64,000 bases of DNA from Salipiger mucosus DSM 16094 (GCF_000442255.1 NZ_KE557273.1:362654-426653); one strand, 5' to 3'; positions 9,111 through 18,908 are shown, numbered from the stretch's first letter. The notes: a model not told the origin generated them from the sequence alone. A program made the numbers and translations.

Positions 9111-9812
9111 TCAGGACCAGTCCACCTCGCCGAGAAAGATGTAGCCCGCCCCGTAGATCGTCTTGATCAGCCGCGGGTTCTTGGGGTCCTCGCGCAGCTT
9201 GGTGCGCAGCCGCGAGATGCGCACGTCCATCGCCCGGTCAAAGCTCTCGCCCGCCGCGCCGCCAAGGCTCTCCTGCATCTGCGCGCGCGAGATCAGCCGC
9301 TTCGGGCTTTCGAGGAAGAGCCGCAGGACCTCGCCCTCGGCCTGGCTGAAGGGGATCTCCACGCCTTCGGAATCCTCCAGCGCATAGCGGTCGAAATGCG
9401 CGGTCCAGCCGTTGAAGCGCGCGGTGGTGCCCTGAGCCGCGCCCCGGCGCGGGCCGCGCAGCCGGGCGCGGATGCGGGCCACGACCTCGGCCTGATCGAA
9501 GGGCTTGATGATGTAGTCGTCGGCGCCCAGTTCGAGCCCCGTCACCCGGTCCTGCACCTGCGCGCGGCCCGAGATGATGATCACCGCCGCGCCCTGTTCC
9601 AGCGCCAGCCGGTGCACGAGGCTCAGCCCGTCGCGGTCCGGCAGGCCGAGGTCCACGAGGCAGACGTCCGGCGGGCTGCGCTTCAGCGCCGCCTCGAACT
9701 CGGTCGCGCGCGAGAAGGCCAGGGTGCGGAAGCCGGCCTCGGTCAGGGCCTCCGACAGCATCGACCGGATCGCCGGTTCGTCGTCGAGGATGGTCACCAG
9801 CGGCGCGCTCAT
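9111..9812 (-). CDS. OmpR/PhoB-type response regulator
   Basis: A 233-residue two-domain regulator. The receiver has the acidic pair DDE (residues 10-12), phospho-acceptor Asp54 in LVDLGLPD, SGRA and Lys103 in IIKPFD. The C-terminal winged helix ends with DVRISRLRTKLREDP and the TIYGAGYIF turn. It starts four bases inside the upstream sensor-kinase gene (ATGA), so the two form a transcription unit. The signal is unknown. Confidence 0.92.
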   Translation of the reverse strand: MSAPLVTILDDEPAIRSMLSEALTEAGFRTLAFSRATEFEAALKRSPPDVCLVDLGLPDRDGLSLVHRLALEQGAAVIIISGRAQVQDRVTGLELGADDYIIKPFDQAEVVARIRARLRGPRRGAAQGTTARFNGWTAHFDRYALEDSEGVEIPFSQAEGEVLRLFLESPKRLISRAQMQESLGGAAGESFDRAMDVRISRLRTKLREDPKNPRLIKTIYGAGYIFLGEVDWS

Positions 9813-11689
9813 GCGACGGGCTCCGCCTGTCCGAGAAAGGCCGCGAGGTCCGCAGCCTCGAAGGGCTTGGCGATCACCGGCGCCACCTCGCGCGCCGCGC
9901 GGTGCAGCGGGTCGGTCTCGGGCCGCGCGGTCATCAGGAAGACCGGCAGGCCGGGCAGGCGGGCGGGCAGCTCGGTGCCCGGCGCCTCGCCCTCGAGCGA
10001 GACGTCCGAGATCACCAGCGCCACGTCCAGCCCCTCGGCCAGGGCGCAGGCCTCGTCGACCGAACTCGCCTCGACCACGGAATGGCCCATGCCGGTCAGC
10101 ATCTCGCGGATGCGGGCGCGCAGGTCGGCGTCGTCCTCGACCAGCAGCGCAAGCCCGCCGCCGGGGGCCGCCTGCGCCGGGCGCAGCGGCAGGCGCAGGG
10201 TGACGCGCGCGCCGGTGTCCGCGTTGGCGAGTTTCATCGCCCCGCCCGCGAGCTTCACCATGTCATAGACCATGGCCAGCCCCAGCCCCGACCCCTCGCC
10301 GCCCTTGGTGGTGAAGAACGGGTCCAGCGCATGCTCGAGCGCATGCGCGCTGAAGCCGGGGCCGGTGTCGCTCACCGCGATCTCGAGCCAGGTGTCCTGC
10401 ACCGCGCTGGCCGCCAGCGTGATCGTCCCGCCGCCCCGGCAGGCGTCGGCGGCGTTCAGCACGAGGTTCAGCGTCGCGTCCTGCAACAGGCCCGCGTCCA
10501 GCAGGTAGCGGCCCGCGGTCTCGTCGCGCACCGCGAGTGCCACGCCCTCGGGCAGGCTGGGCGTGGCCAGCGTGCGCAGGTCGTCGAGGAAGCCGGCCAG
10601 CGCCACCGGCTCGGGCCGCCAGGCGCGCGGCGCGGTGACGTCGGCGATGCGGTTCAGCAGGTCGCCGCCCCGCCGTGCCGCCTGGATGGTGGCCGCGATC
10701 AGCGGCTCGGCCCCGGGGGCGGTCTCGATGCGCGCGAGCTTGGACTGCATCCCGAGGATGATGGTCAGCAGGTTCGAGAAATCATGCGCCAGCCCCGAGG
10801 TGAGCTGCGCCGCCATCTCGCGCCGCCGCGTCTGCTGCAGAGCGGCGCGGGCCTGCGTCTCCTCGGTCACGTCCTGGCTGAGGATGTAGACCCCCGGCTC
10901 GACCGGGTCCGGCGTCAGGGCCGCGCGGATGCGCCGGGACGAGTCGTCGTCGGTGAACTCGAAGGTGCTCGGCCGCCCCGCGAAGGCACTCTCGAGGTGC
11001 GGCTTCACCTTGGCGTAGGCCGGGCCCAGCGTCTCCGAGATGTGCCGCCCGAGGATGTTGGACGGCCGCCCGGGCATCACCGACGACAGCCGCCGGTTGG
11101 AAAAGGTATAGCGCCCCTCGGCATCGACGCGGGCGATATGGGCCGGCATCATCTCGGTCGTGAGCCGCGTGCGGGCCTCGATCTCGGTCAGCTCGCGCCG
11201 GGCCTCCTCGAGCGCGGCATTGGCGGCGGCAAGCTGGCGGTTGGTGGCCGCGATCTCCTCGGAGCGGCGCAGCACCTCTTCCGACAGCAGCTCGGATCGG
11301 GTGCGCAACAGCTGCTCCTGCGCCCGCACGTCGGTGATGTCGGTGTAGACCGTCACCCAGCCCCCCTGCGGCAGCGGCGCGCCCTCGACGCTGATGACGC
11401 GGCCGTTGGCGCGGGTGCGCTCCATGTAGTGCGGCTCGAAGGCGCGCGCCTGCTCGACGCGGGTGCGCACGAAGCTCTCGGGGTCCTCGACGGTGCCGTA
11501 CTCGCCGCGCTCCACGAGGTGGCGGATCGTGTCCTCGAAATGCGCGCCCGGCGTGGTGAGCGATGGCGGCAGGTCGAACATGCGCGCGAAGGTGCGGTTG
11601 CAGACCGCGAGCCGCAGGTCGCTGTCGTAGATCGACAGCGCCTGCTGGATCAGGTTGAGACCGGCCTGCGTGAGCGCGTCCTTGTCCAT
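9809..11689 (-). CDS. PAS-containing hybrid sensor histidine kinase
   Basis: A 626-residue soluble kinase. Order: PAS-7-like domain (about 10-120), a coiled coil (124-175), a second PAS (176-276), the H-box GLAHDFSNLL with His302, an HATPase domain (NLVLNAADAC, DTGPGFS, GSGLGLAMVYD), and a C-terminal receiver with Asp in VISDVSLEG. No membrane segment is seen, so it senses a cytoplasmic signal. The frame is open from 11887, but ATG 11689 begins the PAS domain. It is transcribed with the response regulator and divergent from the ATP-grasp gene; 11690-11961 holds both promoters and no gene. Confidence 0.9.
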   Translation of the reverse strand: MDKDALTQAGLNLIQQALSIYDSDLRLAVCNRTFARMFDLPPSLTTPGAHFEDTIRHLVERGEYGTVEDPESFVRTRVEQARAFEPHYMERTRANGRVISVEGAPLPQGGWVTVYTDITDVRAQEQLLRTRSELLSEEVLRRSEEIAATNRQLAAANAALEEARRELTEIEARTRLTTEMMPAHIARVDAEGRYTFSNRRLSSVMPGRPSNILGRHISETLGPAYAKVKPHLESAFAGRPSTFEFTDDDSSRRIRAALTPDPVEPGVYILSQDVTEETQARAALQQTRRREMAAQLTSGLAHDFSNLLTIILGMQSKLARIETAPGAEPLIAATIQAARRGGDLLNRIADVTAPRAWRPEPVALAGFLDDLRTLATPSLPEGVALAVRDETAGRYLLDAGLLQDATLNLVLNAADACRGGGTITLAASAVQDTWLEIAVSDTGPGFSAHALEHALDPFFTTKGGEGSGLGLAMVYDMVKLAGGAMKLANADTGARVTLRLPLRPAQAAPGGGLALLVEDDADLRARIREMLTGMGHSVVEASSVDEACALAEGLDVALVISDVSLEGEAPGTELPARLPGLPVFLMTARPETDPLHRAAREVAPVIAKPFEAADLAAFLGQAEPVA

Positions 11690-11961
11690 CGTGGGGTCCG
11701 TATCGGGGCGCGAAAGCGCGCGGGGTGACGCATGGCTAGCACCCGCGCGGACGCCGGCAAAGCCTCGCGTGGCGGCACCCTGGCACCGCGTGCTGTTGAA
11801 ATCGACAGGCGGGACGCTACACTCCTGTCCTGAAAACGAAGAAGACGCGCAGGCGTGCTTGCCGGGTTCGGTTTTCACCTTTCCCATCCCGAGGCACGGG
11901 TGACGTGGCGTGGCCGTTCCGCCACGCTGCCGAGACTGCGCGCGGAAAGGAAGGACTGAAG

Positions 11962-13185
11962 ATGGAGAAGAATCCCGACAAGGGCTACGTCGCCATTCTG
12001 GGCTGGAGCCTCAACGCCATCGACGCGGTCGACCGTTTCGACCGCCGCTACGTCGTCGTCGCACCGCCGTGGGCGCAGGATTACTGCGAGCAGAACGGCA
12101 TCCCCTTCATCCCGTGGGACTTCGACCGTCTGAACGAGCGTTCGCACGAGATCGCGCATCGTCTCAAGGACGAGGGCGTCGATGTGGCCATTCCGATCTT
12201 CGAGGAGACCGTCGAATGGGCCGGGGCAATCAACGCGGTGCTGATGGGCAACCCGCGCCTGCTGGGCCAGTCCATGCTGTTCCGCGACAAGTCGCTGATG
12301 AAGCGCCGTGCCCAGCTGGGCGGCATCCGCGTCGGCGTCTTCGAGGAGGCGCACGACCGCGACGACGTCATCCGCTTCCTCAAGCGCGTGAACCAGACGC
12401 TGCTGAAGCTTGACGGCGACCCGAACGACCCGATCCACTTCAAGGCCTTCGACAAGTCCGGCACCGCCGGGCACCGGGTGATCCGCACCCCCGAGGATGT
12501 GGACAACATTCCCTCCGAGGAGTTCCCGGCGCTGCTGGAAAGCCACCTCGACGGCTGGGAGTTCGCGGTCGAGGCCTGGATCAAGGACCGCAAGATCCAG
12601 TTCCTCAACATCTCGGAATACGTCACGCTGGGCTACTCGGTCTTCGTGCCGGCCACGCCCGAGCTCGAGGCGCACCGCGAGCGCATCACCGAGGAGATCG
12701 AGAAGCTGATCGAGGTCTTCGATATCGATTTCGGCTTCATCCACCCGGAATACTTCCTGACCAGCGACAACAAGCTCTACTTCGGCGAAGTCGCCTACCG
12801 TCCGCCGGGCTTCAACGCGCTGGAGCTGATCGAGCGCGCCTACGGCTTCAACGGCTACCAAGGTCTTGTCGTGGCCTTCGATCCCAAGACCACGCAGGAG
12901 GAGCTCGAGGCCTTCTTCCCGACGCCGGTGACGGACGCGAAGGGCCACGCCGGCTGTTTCGGCGTCTATCCGCGCCGCCGTGTGGTCAGTCGGCTGGAAG
13001 TCCCCGAAGAGACGGCCAAGCATCCCTATTTCGAGTTCCACGAGCTCTCGGACCCGCGCGAGCAGAAGGTGGCCAAGCGCACGGCCTTCGGCACGCACTG
13101 GGGGCTGGCCTATTTCTTCGGTGACGATCCGCACAAACTGCGCGATCTGTTGAAGCACCAGGAAGAGCTGGACTACTACGTCTGA
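11962..13185 (+). CDS. ATP-grasp superfamily protein (carboxylate-amine ligase-like)
   Basis: A 407-residue protein with the ATP-grasp layout. An N-terminal preATP-grasp part (GYVAILGWSLNAIDAVDRFD) is followed by DKSLMKRRAQ, an ATP-binding middle (HFKAFDKSGTAGHRVI, EFAVEAWIKD) and the metal-binding end DFGFIHPEYFLTSDNKLYFGE. These enzymes ligate a carboxylate to an amine or thiol through an acyl-phosphate. AAGGAAGG precedes ATG 11962. Its TGA overlaps the start of an unknown gene (TGATG), so the two probably act together. The substrate and product are unknown. Confidence 0.8.
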   Translation: MEKNPDKGYVAILGWSLNAIDAVDRFDRRYVVVAPPWAQDYCEQNGIPFIPWDFDRLNERSHEIAHRLKDEGVDVAIPIFEETVEWAGAINAVLMGNPRLLGQSMLFRDKSLMKRRAQLGGIRVGVFEEAHDRDDVIRFLKRVNQTLLKLDGDPNDPIHFKAFDKSGTAGHRVIRTPEDVDNIPSEEFPALLESHLDGWEFAVEAWIKDRKIQFLNISEYVTLGYSVFVPATPELEAHRERITEEIEKLIEVFDIDFGFIHPEYFLTSDNKLYFGEVAYRPPGFNALELIERAYGFNGYQGLVVAFDPKTTQEELEAFFPTPVTDAKGHAGCFGVYPRRRVVSRLEVPEETAKHPYFEFHELSDPREQKVAKRTAFGTHWGLAYFFGDDPHKLRDLLKHQEELDYYV

Positions 13186-15189
13186 TGACCATGAACCCGG
13201 CGCCCGATGACGGGCGCAGCACCGAAGCGGTCGAGCGTCTCGCCGGGACGCTCGACTCCGTCCTGACCCGGCTGGAACAGGCGCGCGCCTTCTCGAAGCC
13301 GCGCCACCAGCGCCCTGCGCTCGACGTGATCGCCCGCATGCTGCCGCTGCCTGGCGGCATCGAGGTGGTTTACGACCGTGCGGGACGGCTGGACGCGGCC
13401 GGGCTCTTTGCCGGATCCGACTGGGACCGGCCCGAGGCGCTCGTGCCCCGGCTCGCCGGCGAGACGCTGGTGGCCGAGGACACGGTGCTTGCCGCGCTCG
13501 AGGCCACGAGCCTCCTGCGCCTCCTGGCGGTCGCCTCCGGCGATGCGCGGCACGAGAACCTTCACGCCGAGGGCGCGCGCCACTACCTGACGCAGGTGCT
13601 GGCGCTGAACCTGCGGCATATCTTCGACATGGCGGACGAGGCCAGCCGCGAGCTGGGCCAGCGGGGCGAGACGCGCGACCGGTTGCTGCGCTTCATCGCC
13701 GAGCGCGTGGGCCTGACCGACGTGCTGGGCGTGCTGGTGACCGAGATCTGGCGCATCCTCGAGCAGCGCCCGGTGCAGGTCGGCACGGTCAAGGACATGA
13801 TCGCGCAGATCGCCATCACGCTTCACAAGGAGGGCGGCGCGCTGGGCGGCGCACGCACCGGGGCCGAGCGCCTCGTGAGCGCGCTGTTCGGGCCGACGAC
13901 AGGCTCGCTCGACGACCCCGGCCTCGAGGCCTACATCGCGCGGCTGGAAACGAGCGACGAGGCGGGCCTTTCGCGCGAGGCGATGGGCTTTGCCCGCGCC
14001 ATGCACGACACCGGGCTCGTCTCCGACTACCACGCCGCCTTCCTGGTCTGGGCGGTCGACTATGCTCCCCGCCCGCTGGTGCCCGAGGCGCTGGGTCTGG
14101 GCACCACGGGGCTCGACTGCTGGCGCCACTATCGCGGCCTGATCGAGGAGCTGATCCGGTCTTCGGTCACTGTCGCCACGCCGCAGGCGGCCTACGGGCT
14201 TGCGCTGCTGCTGGACCGCGGCGTGCTGCACCACGCGCCGGTGGTGCCGGCGCTCAGCCGGCAGCTGCGCCTGCAACTGGACGGTGCGGTGCGCGAGCGG
14301 CTGGCGCTGGGCTTCGGCCCCGCCGTCGCGCCCGAGACGCACCTGCTGGCGGGCGTTCTTCAGGTGATCGGTCAGCCGCTGGGCGTGGGGCAGGGGGCCG
14401 AACCCGACCTGCCACGTCCGCCCGGGCCCGATCGCCACTGTGGGCGGTTGAACGATCCCGACCTATCTGCTGCACCTCATCGTTCAGGCGTGCGAGGCCG
14501 GCACCATCCGAATGCAGTTCGAGGGGGAGCCGATCAACTCCGCCGACCTGCCGATGGGGCTGGCGGGGGCCGGGCCCATCGACGCCGACGCGGTCTCGGT
14601 CGTGCTGGTGCCGCATCTCGACCGGATCTACGCCGAGATGGGCCGCCTCTGCGCCCCGCGCGGCGGCGATCCGCACCGCTGGGTGAACCCCGAGTTCCAC
14701 GGCTGGTGGGTGGCGCGCGACTGCGCCGTGGCGGTCGACGTGGGCACCGGCATGCTCGATGCCTACGACCGCTTCCTGGCGCGGTTCTGCGAAAGCTATC
14801 ACCCGGCCTACAATGGCGGGCTGCCGCTCATCCACCCGCAGCCGGCGGGGATCGCCGTCACGGACCCGAACGCGCAGTTCGTGGGCTGGCACGCCATCAC
14901 CATCCTGCGCGTGGCCGAGGACCAGTCCGGCGCCATGCGGGTCTATTTCTACAACCCCAACAACGACAGCGGGCAGGACTGGGGCGCGGGCGTCGTGGTG
15001 TCGACCGGGGGGCACGGCGAACGCTACGGCGAGGGCTCGCTGCCCTTCGAGCAGTTCCTCTCGCGGCTCTACCTCTTCCACGACCAGCCCCTGCGGGAAG
15101 GCACGGGCGCCGAGGTGCCCGCCGGCCTGCTGACCCGCGTGCTCGACATGGCGCGCGAGAGCTGGGCGACCGACCGGGTGCCGGCCTAG
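13185..15189 (+). pseudogene. Unknown protein coupled to the ATP-grasp gene; reading frame broken near 14460
   Basis: I do not recognise this protein. The first frame runs from ATG 13185 (overlapping the ATP-grasp stop) to about 14460. The second half continues one frame over, reading TYLLHLIVQACEAGTIRMQF onward to TAG 15189. Removing one G at about 14460 gives LNDPTYLLHLIVQ and one protein of about 667 residues. The N-terminal half is helical and acidic. The C-terminal half has GWHAITILRV and FYNPNNDSGQDWG, loosely like the His and Asn regions of papain-fold enzymes. That is a weak guess. It could be two genes, a read error or a real mutation. Its stop shares CTAG with the convergent gene. 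Confidence 0.6.
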
Positions 15190-16262
15190 GCGTCGCGCCC
15201 GCCCAGCAGGGCGGCGGCGACCATGTCCGCGGCCGAGGCGCTCAGCGCCACCGGCGTGTCGTGCAGCATGGCAAGGCGCGTCAGCGCCTGCAGGTCTGCG
15301 TCGCCGCCGTGCGCCGTGGTCGGGTCGGCGAAGAAGATCACCGCGTCGAGCTCGCCCGTGGCGATCAGCGCGCCGAGCTGCTGGTCTCCGCCGTGGCTGC
15401 CGCGCTGCAACCGGCGCACGGTCAGGTCCGGCGCCGTCTCGGTCACCAGCCGCCCGGTGCCGCCGGTGCAGATCAGCGCGTGCCCCTCCAGTGCGCGCGC
15501 ATGCCGCCGCACCCAGGCGCGCAGATGCGACTTGCGCGTGTCATGTGCCGCCAGCGCGATGCGCCGCGGCGCGGTCGAGCGCGCCCGGGCGCGCGCCGCC
15601 AGACGCAGGATCGCGCGGACCTGCTCGGCAAAGCCCTCGCCCTCGGCCGGGAAGGCGCCCGCCAGCGCCGCCGTGCCCACGGTGAAGCCCGCGGCGCCCG
15701 CTTCGGCCACCGCTTCGATCCGCTCGGGGCTGTCGATGGAGCCGGCCATGATCACGGGCTTTTCGACCGCCGAGCAGACATCACGCATCAGCCCCGGCAC
15801 GTCGCCCGCGAAACGGTAGGCCAGCAGGTCCAGCCCGTGCACGTGCTCGAGGTCCGCGAGCCTGCGGGCCGAGTCGACCACGTCCTCCGCCGGGCCCTCC
15901 AGCACGCTCGGGTGCCCGGTGATCCGCCCCGGGAAAGGGTAGTAGCGCAGCGGGTGCTGGCGGGTCAGCTGCGTGACCTCGCCCGCGCGCGTGCCGCCCA
16001 GCAGGCAGTCCACGTCCAGCTCGATCGCCGCGCGGGCCGAGGCGAGCTCGCTCTCGGCGTCGAGGCTCACCACCTCAAGGTAGGAGCGCCCGCCCGCCGC
16101 GCGGATCGTGTCGGCGAGGCCCTTCAGTTCCGCGAAGGGCAGGCCGACGTCCTTGAAGCCGATATGGCGCACGCCGCCCTCGAGCGCCTCCTCGAGCCGG
16201 GCGTGGGCGTCGGGAATGGTGCGGTCGTCGGCGGTGAGCATCAGGATGAAGTCGAAGGCCAT
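15186..16262 (-). CDS. TIM-barrel domain fused to a methylglyoxal-synthase-like domain
   Basis: A 358-residue two-domain protein. Residues 1-225 look like a phosphate-binding TIM barrel: KPVIMAGSIDSPERI then AGAAGFTVGTAAL, the HisF/PdxJ-like phosphate loop. Residues about 235-350 match MgsA, which converts dihydroxyacetone phosphate to methylglyoxal: ALAAHDTRK, CTGGTGRLV, GSHGGDQQLGALI (the catalytic Asp in GGDQQ) and IFFADP. The segment after FFADP has His shifted two positions relative to E. coli His98. The gene overlaps the stop of the convergent gene by four bases and is followed upstream by a pyridoxal-kinase-like gene. The role of the fusion is unknown to me. Confidence 0.75.
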   Translation of the reverse strand: MAFDFILMLTADDRTIPDAHARLEEALEGGVRHIGFKDVGLPFAELKGLADTIRAAGGRSYLEVVSLDAESELASARAAIELDVDCLLGGTRAGEVTQLTRQHPLRYYPFPGRITGHPSVLEGPAEDVVDSARRLADLEHVHGLDLLAYRFAGDVPGLMRDVCSAVEKPVIMAGSIDSPERIEAVAEAGAAGFTVGTAALAGAFPAEGEGFAEQVRAILRLAARARARSTAPRRIALAAHDTRKSHLRAWVRRHARALEGHALICTGGTGRLVTETAPDLTVRRLQRGSHGGDQQLGALIATGELDAVIFFADPTTAHGGDADLQALTRLAMLHDTPVALSASAADMVAAALLGGRDA

Positions 16263-16265
16263 GGG

Positions 16266-17064
16266 TCAGCTCTCCTCGCAGGGGTCATGGGGCAGGGGCG
16301 CGGCATGCGTCCAGCGCGCGGCGCTTTCGGCGATGGCAAGATGCGGCGCGCCGAGGCTCGCCTCGATGAGCGCGTCGAGGTGCCCCAGCGCCGCTCCGGG
16401 GGCGAGCCCGGCAGCGATCAGCCCCGCGAAGGCGTCGCCCACGCCATGCGGCACGCCGCGCCGCTGGGGCGTCCGCCAGTGACGCGTTGCTCCGGTCGTG
16501 ACCTCGGTCACGCCGGTCTGTCCCGCAGGCGCCGGGGCGGAGGTGACGATGACGCGCGGCACAGGCAGCGCGCGGGCCGCGGCGGCGCAGTCGCGGGCGC
16601 TCTCGCAGGGGCGTCGCGAGAGCCAGCCCAGTTCGAAGCGGTTGGGCGTCGCAACGTCTGCCAGTGGCAGGAGGTCGGTGCGCAGAGCCTCGCCCACCGC
16701 CTCGGGCAGGTAGAGCCCGCCCGGCGCGTCGCCCAGCACCGGGTCGACGACGACGCGCGGCGCGCCCAGGCCGCGCACCGTTTCGGCGGCGAGCGCGACG
16801 TGCTCGGGGCTGGGCAGGTAACCGGTCAGCACCGCGTCCACGTGCGTGAGCCAGCCGTTGGCCGCAAGCGCGTCGCGCATGGTCGCCAGCTGCGCGACCG
16901 GAACGGCGCCCCCGGCGACATGATCAAAGCCGGGATGATTGCTGAGCATCGTCGTGGGCAGGTGCATGACCTCGTGTCCCAGCCCCCGCAGCACGGGTGC
17001 GGCGGCACTTCCGCCCACGTGGCCCGCGGCCACCCAGCTCGACGAGGATCAGGATGCGCGCCAC
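16266..17064 (-). pseudogene. pdxY: Pyridoxal-kinase-like (PdxY/PdxK family) gene with an apparent +1 frameshift at the 5' end
   Basis: The long frame (from 17033) encodes AAGHVGGSAAAPVLRGLGHE, LSNHPGFDHVAGG, VVVDPVLGD, ATPNRFELGWLS and a C-terminal GVGDAFAGL, the ribokinase-superfamily pyridoxal kinase pattern (pyridoxal to PLP). The expected start ARILILSSWVAAGHVG is split: GTG 17064 reads ARILIL, then one extra G at 17043 must be skipped to read SSWVAAG. Without it the protein would be about 265 residues, near family length. Translation from GTG 17033 would lose the first strand and part of the nucleoside site. It lies four bases upstream of the TIM-barrel/MgsA gene. Confidence 0.65.
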
Positions 17065-17208
17065 GGCGCCGCACCTCGTATCCCGGAAACCGCCGCCATG
17101 TCGCCTGATCCTCCACCGCGCCTGCCTTGCCCGTCTAGCATTCGGACGGGCGCGGTGGAATGGCCTCGCGGGAGATCCGCGCGGAGACCCCGGCAGGTCC
17201 CGGTGGAT

Positions 17209-17805
17209 CTACCCGTTGTTGCCCGAGATCGTGGTGCCCTGCATGTGCGGATGAAGGACCACGCGGGAATTCATCGGCACGCGGGCGTAGAGGTCGATCA
17301 TGTGCTCGTTGATGAGGCCCGCGCAGCCGTTCGACACGGCGCGGCCGATGGTGTTCGGATCGTCGGTCCCGTGGATGCGCAGGAAGGTATCGCCGCGCTC
17401 CTCGGTGAAGAGATAAAGCGCGCGTGCCCCGAGAGGGTTGCCCGGACCGCCGGGCATGCCCGACTCCTCGTACTTGGCGTACTTCTCCGGCTCGCGTTCG
17501 ATCATGCCCGGTGTCGGCGTCCAGGAGGGCCACTCCTTCTTGGCGCCGACGAAATACGTCCCCGGCTCGTAGAGGTCGTCTTTCCCGATGCGGACCGGGT
17601 AGACGATGGCGCGACCCTCGGGCAGCGTCAGGTAGAGGCGGAAGGTCTCCGGAATGACGTGGACTTCCCCGGCGGGCGGGTAGGGCGCGGCCATCTGGAC
17701 GACATGTGGGGGCGTCAGCTCCGTGGCCTCTTGCGCGGCCGCGGATGACACCGCGGGCAGGCACCCCAGTGCCAGCCCGCTCAGGATGAAGTTTCTGCGT
17801 TTCAT
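17209..17805 (-). CDS. Exported L,D-transpeptidase (YkuD/ErfK family)
   Basis: A 198-residue protein with a twin-arginine-like leader (MKRRNFILSG...VSSAAA). The YkuD catalytic pattern is intact: HGTDDPNTIG (His145) and SNGCAGL (Cys161). These enzymes make 3-3 peptidoglycan cross-links or attach lipoproteins in the periplasm. The ATG at 17805 was chosen because it begins the signal peptide; the open frame runs much farther upstream without coding character. It stands alone between the kinase-like gene and the LysR gene. Confidence 0.88.
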   Translation of the reverse strand: MKRRNFILSGLALGCLPAVSSAAAQEATELTPPHVVQMAAPYPPAGEVHVIPETFRLYLTLPEGRAIVYPVRIGKDDLYEPGTYFVGAKKEWPSWTPTPGMIEREPEKYAKYEESGMPGGPGNPLGARALYLFTEERGDTFLRIHGTDDPNTIGRAVSNGCAGLINEHMIDLYARVPMNSRVVLHPHMQGTTISGNNG

Positions 17806-17941
17806 GACTTTTCCAGATAGTGCGGCCTCGTGCGTCGACAGGGCTTGGTATGCAAATTTCTGCGACCATGACGTTACTTGCGCGATCCGGGCGACCGTCC
17901 GCGCACCGGGATCGTCCGCCGGAGCCAGTGAGGTGCCGGCG

Positions 17942-18841
17942 TCAGCCGGCATGACGCAGACTGGCCGCCTCGGCCTGGGTTGCCGTGCGGATGTAGTCGG
18001 CCACCCTCCGGACCCGGGAATTCTCGCGGTCGTCCTCGCTGAAGAGCAGCCAGTAGGCGCGCGAGAAGGCGATCTCGTCGGGCAGGATCGTGACGAGGTC
18101 GCGGCCCCTCGTGATGAAGCAGGGCAGGACGCCGAGCCCGGCACCCGCGAGGATCGCGTCGAGCTGCGCCTGCACCGTCGCGGCCTTGTAGCGCGTGACG
18201 ATGCCGGGATGGATCTTGCGGTTGAAATCGAGTTCGCGGGTGTAGAGCAGCTCGTCGATGTATCCGACGAAGGGCAGCGCCGCGAGGGCGTCCCGGGTTT
18301 GCGGCAGGCCGTGCCGGGCCACGAAGTCCCGCGAGGCATAGAGCCGCAGGTCGTAGTCCGCGAGGCGCTGCATGATCATCCGTCCACTCTCGGGCCGGTC
18401 GAGGCTCACGGCGATGTCCACCTCGCGCGTCGAGAGCTTGTGCGTCGCCGGCAGGGGCACGAGTTCCACGGTCAGGTTCGGCTCCTGCGCGCAGAGGCCC
18501 GGCAGAAGGCGCGAGAGCACCGCGTTTCCGAACCCGTCGGGCGCGCCGATGCGCACCCGCCCCGCCAGCCCGCCCGGACGCTGGAAAAGGTCGCGGATGG
18601 TCACCGCGCGGGCCTCCATGTCTTCGGCAAGAGGCATCAGCGCCGCGCCGGCCTCGGTCGGGGTCAGGCCGTCGGCGCCAGGCTCGAAGAGCTTGGTCTG
18701 CAGCAGCGTCTCGATCCGCTCGACATGGCGTGCCACCGTCGTATGGCTCACCCCCATCCGCTTACCAGCCCGGCTCATCTGCCTCGCGCGCGCGGTCTCG
18801 AGGAAGAAGCGAACGTCGTTCCAGTCAAGTTTGTCGGGCAT
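17942..18841 (-). CDS. LysR-family transcriptional regulator
   Basis: A 299-residue LysR-type protein. The winged HTH is at residues 1-65 (WNDVRFFLETARARQMSRAG then MGVSHTTVARHVERIE), followed by an effector-binding domain starting RVRIGAPDGFG. It is transcribed divergently from the GMC oxidoreductase gene. A perfect 11-base palindrome lies in the shared promoter region, the usual setting for a LysR protein controlling its neighbour and itself. The effector is unknown. Confidence 0.9.
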   Translation of the reverse strand: MPDKLDWNDVRFFLETARARQMSRAGKRMGVSHTTVARHVERIETLLQTKLFEPGADGLTPTEAGAALMPLAEDMEARAVTIRDLFQRPGGLAGRVRIGAPDGFGNAVLSRLLPGLCAQEPNLTVELVPLPATHKLSTREVDIAVSLDRPESGRMIMQRLADYDLRLYASRDFVARHGLPQTRDALAALPFVGYIDELLYTRELDFNRKIHPGIVTRYKAATVQAQLDAILAGAGLGVLPCFITRGRDLVTILPDEIAFSRAYWLLFSEDDRENSRVRRVADYIRTATQAEAASLRHAG

Positions 18842-18865
18842 GCATCCCTCCGTTTCTCAGATGCA

Positions 18866-18908
18866 GAATGCACGAAAACTGGCTCGGATTGTGCAAATTC
18901 GTGCATTC
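18866..18908. promoter_or_regulatory. Palindromic operator in the LysR/GMC intergenic region
   Basis: GAATGCACGAA (18866-18876) and its exact reverse complement TTCGTGCATTC (18898-18908) are separated by 21 bases, so the half-site centres are about three helical turns apart. A further TTGTGCAAATTC lies inside. The site sits between divergent genes and is a likely binding site for the LysR protein. Confidence 0.65.

Noticed and set aside
15190-17108. Continuation of the 13185 frame to a 1307-codon product
   Set aside because: After about 14460 the frame loses coding sense and runs opposite two minus-strand genes with clear domains.
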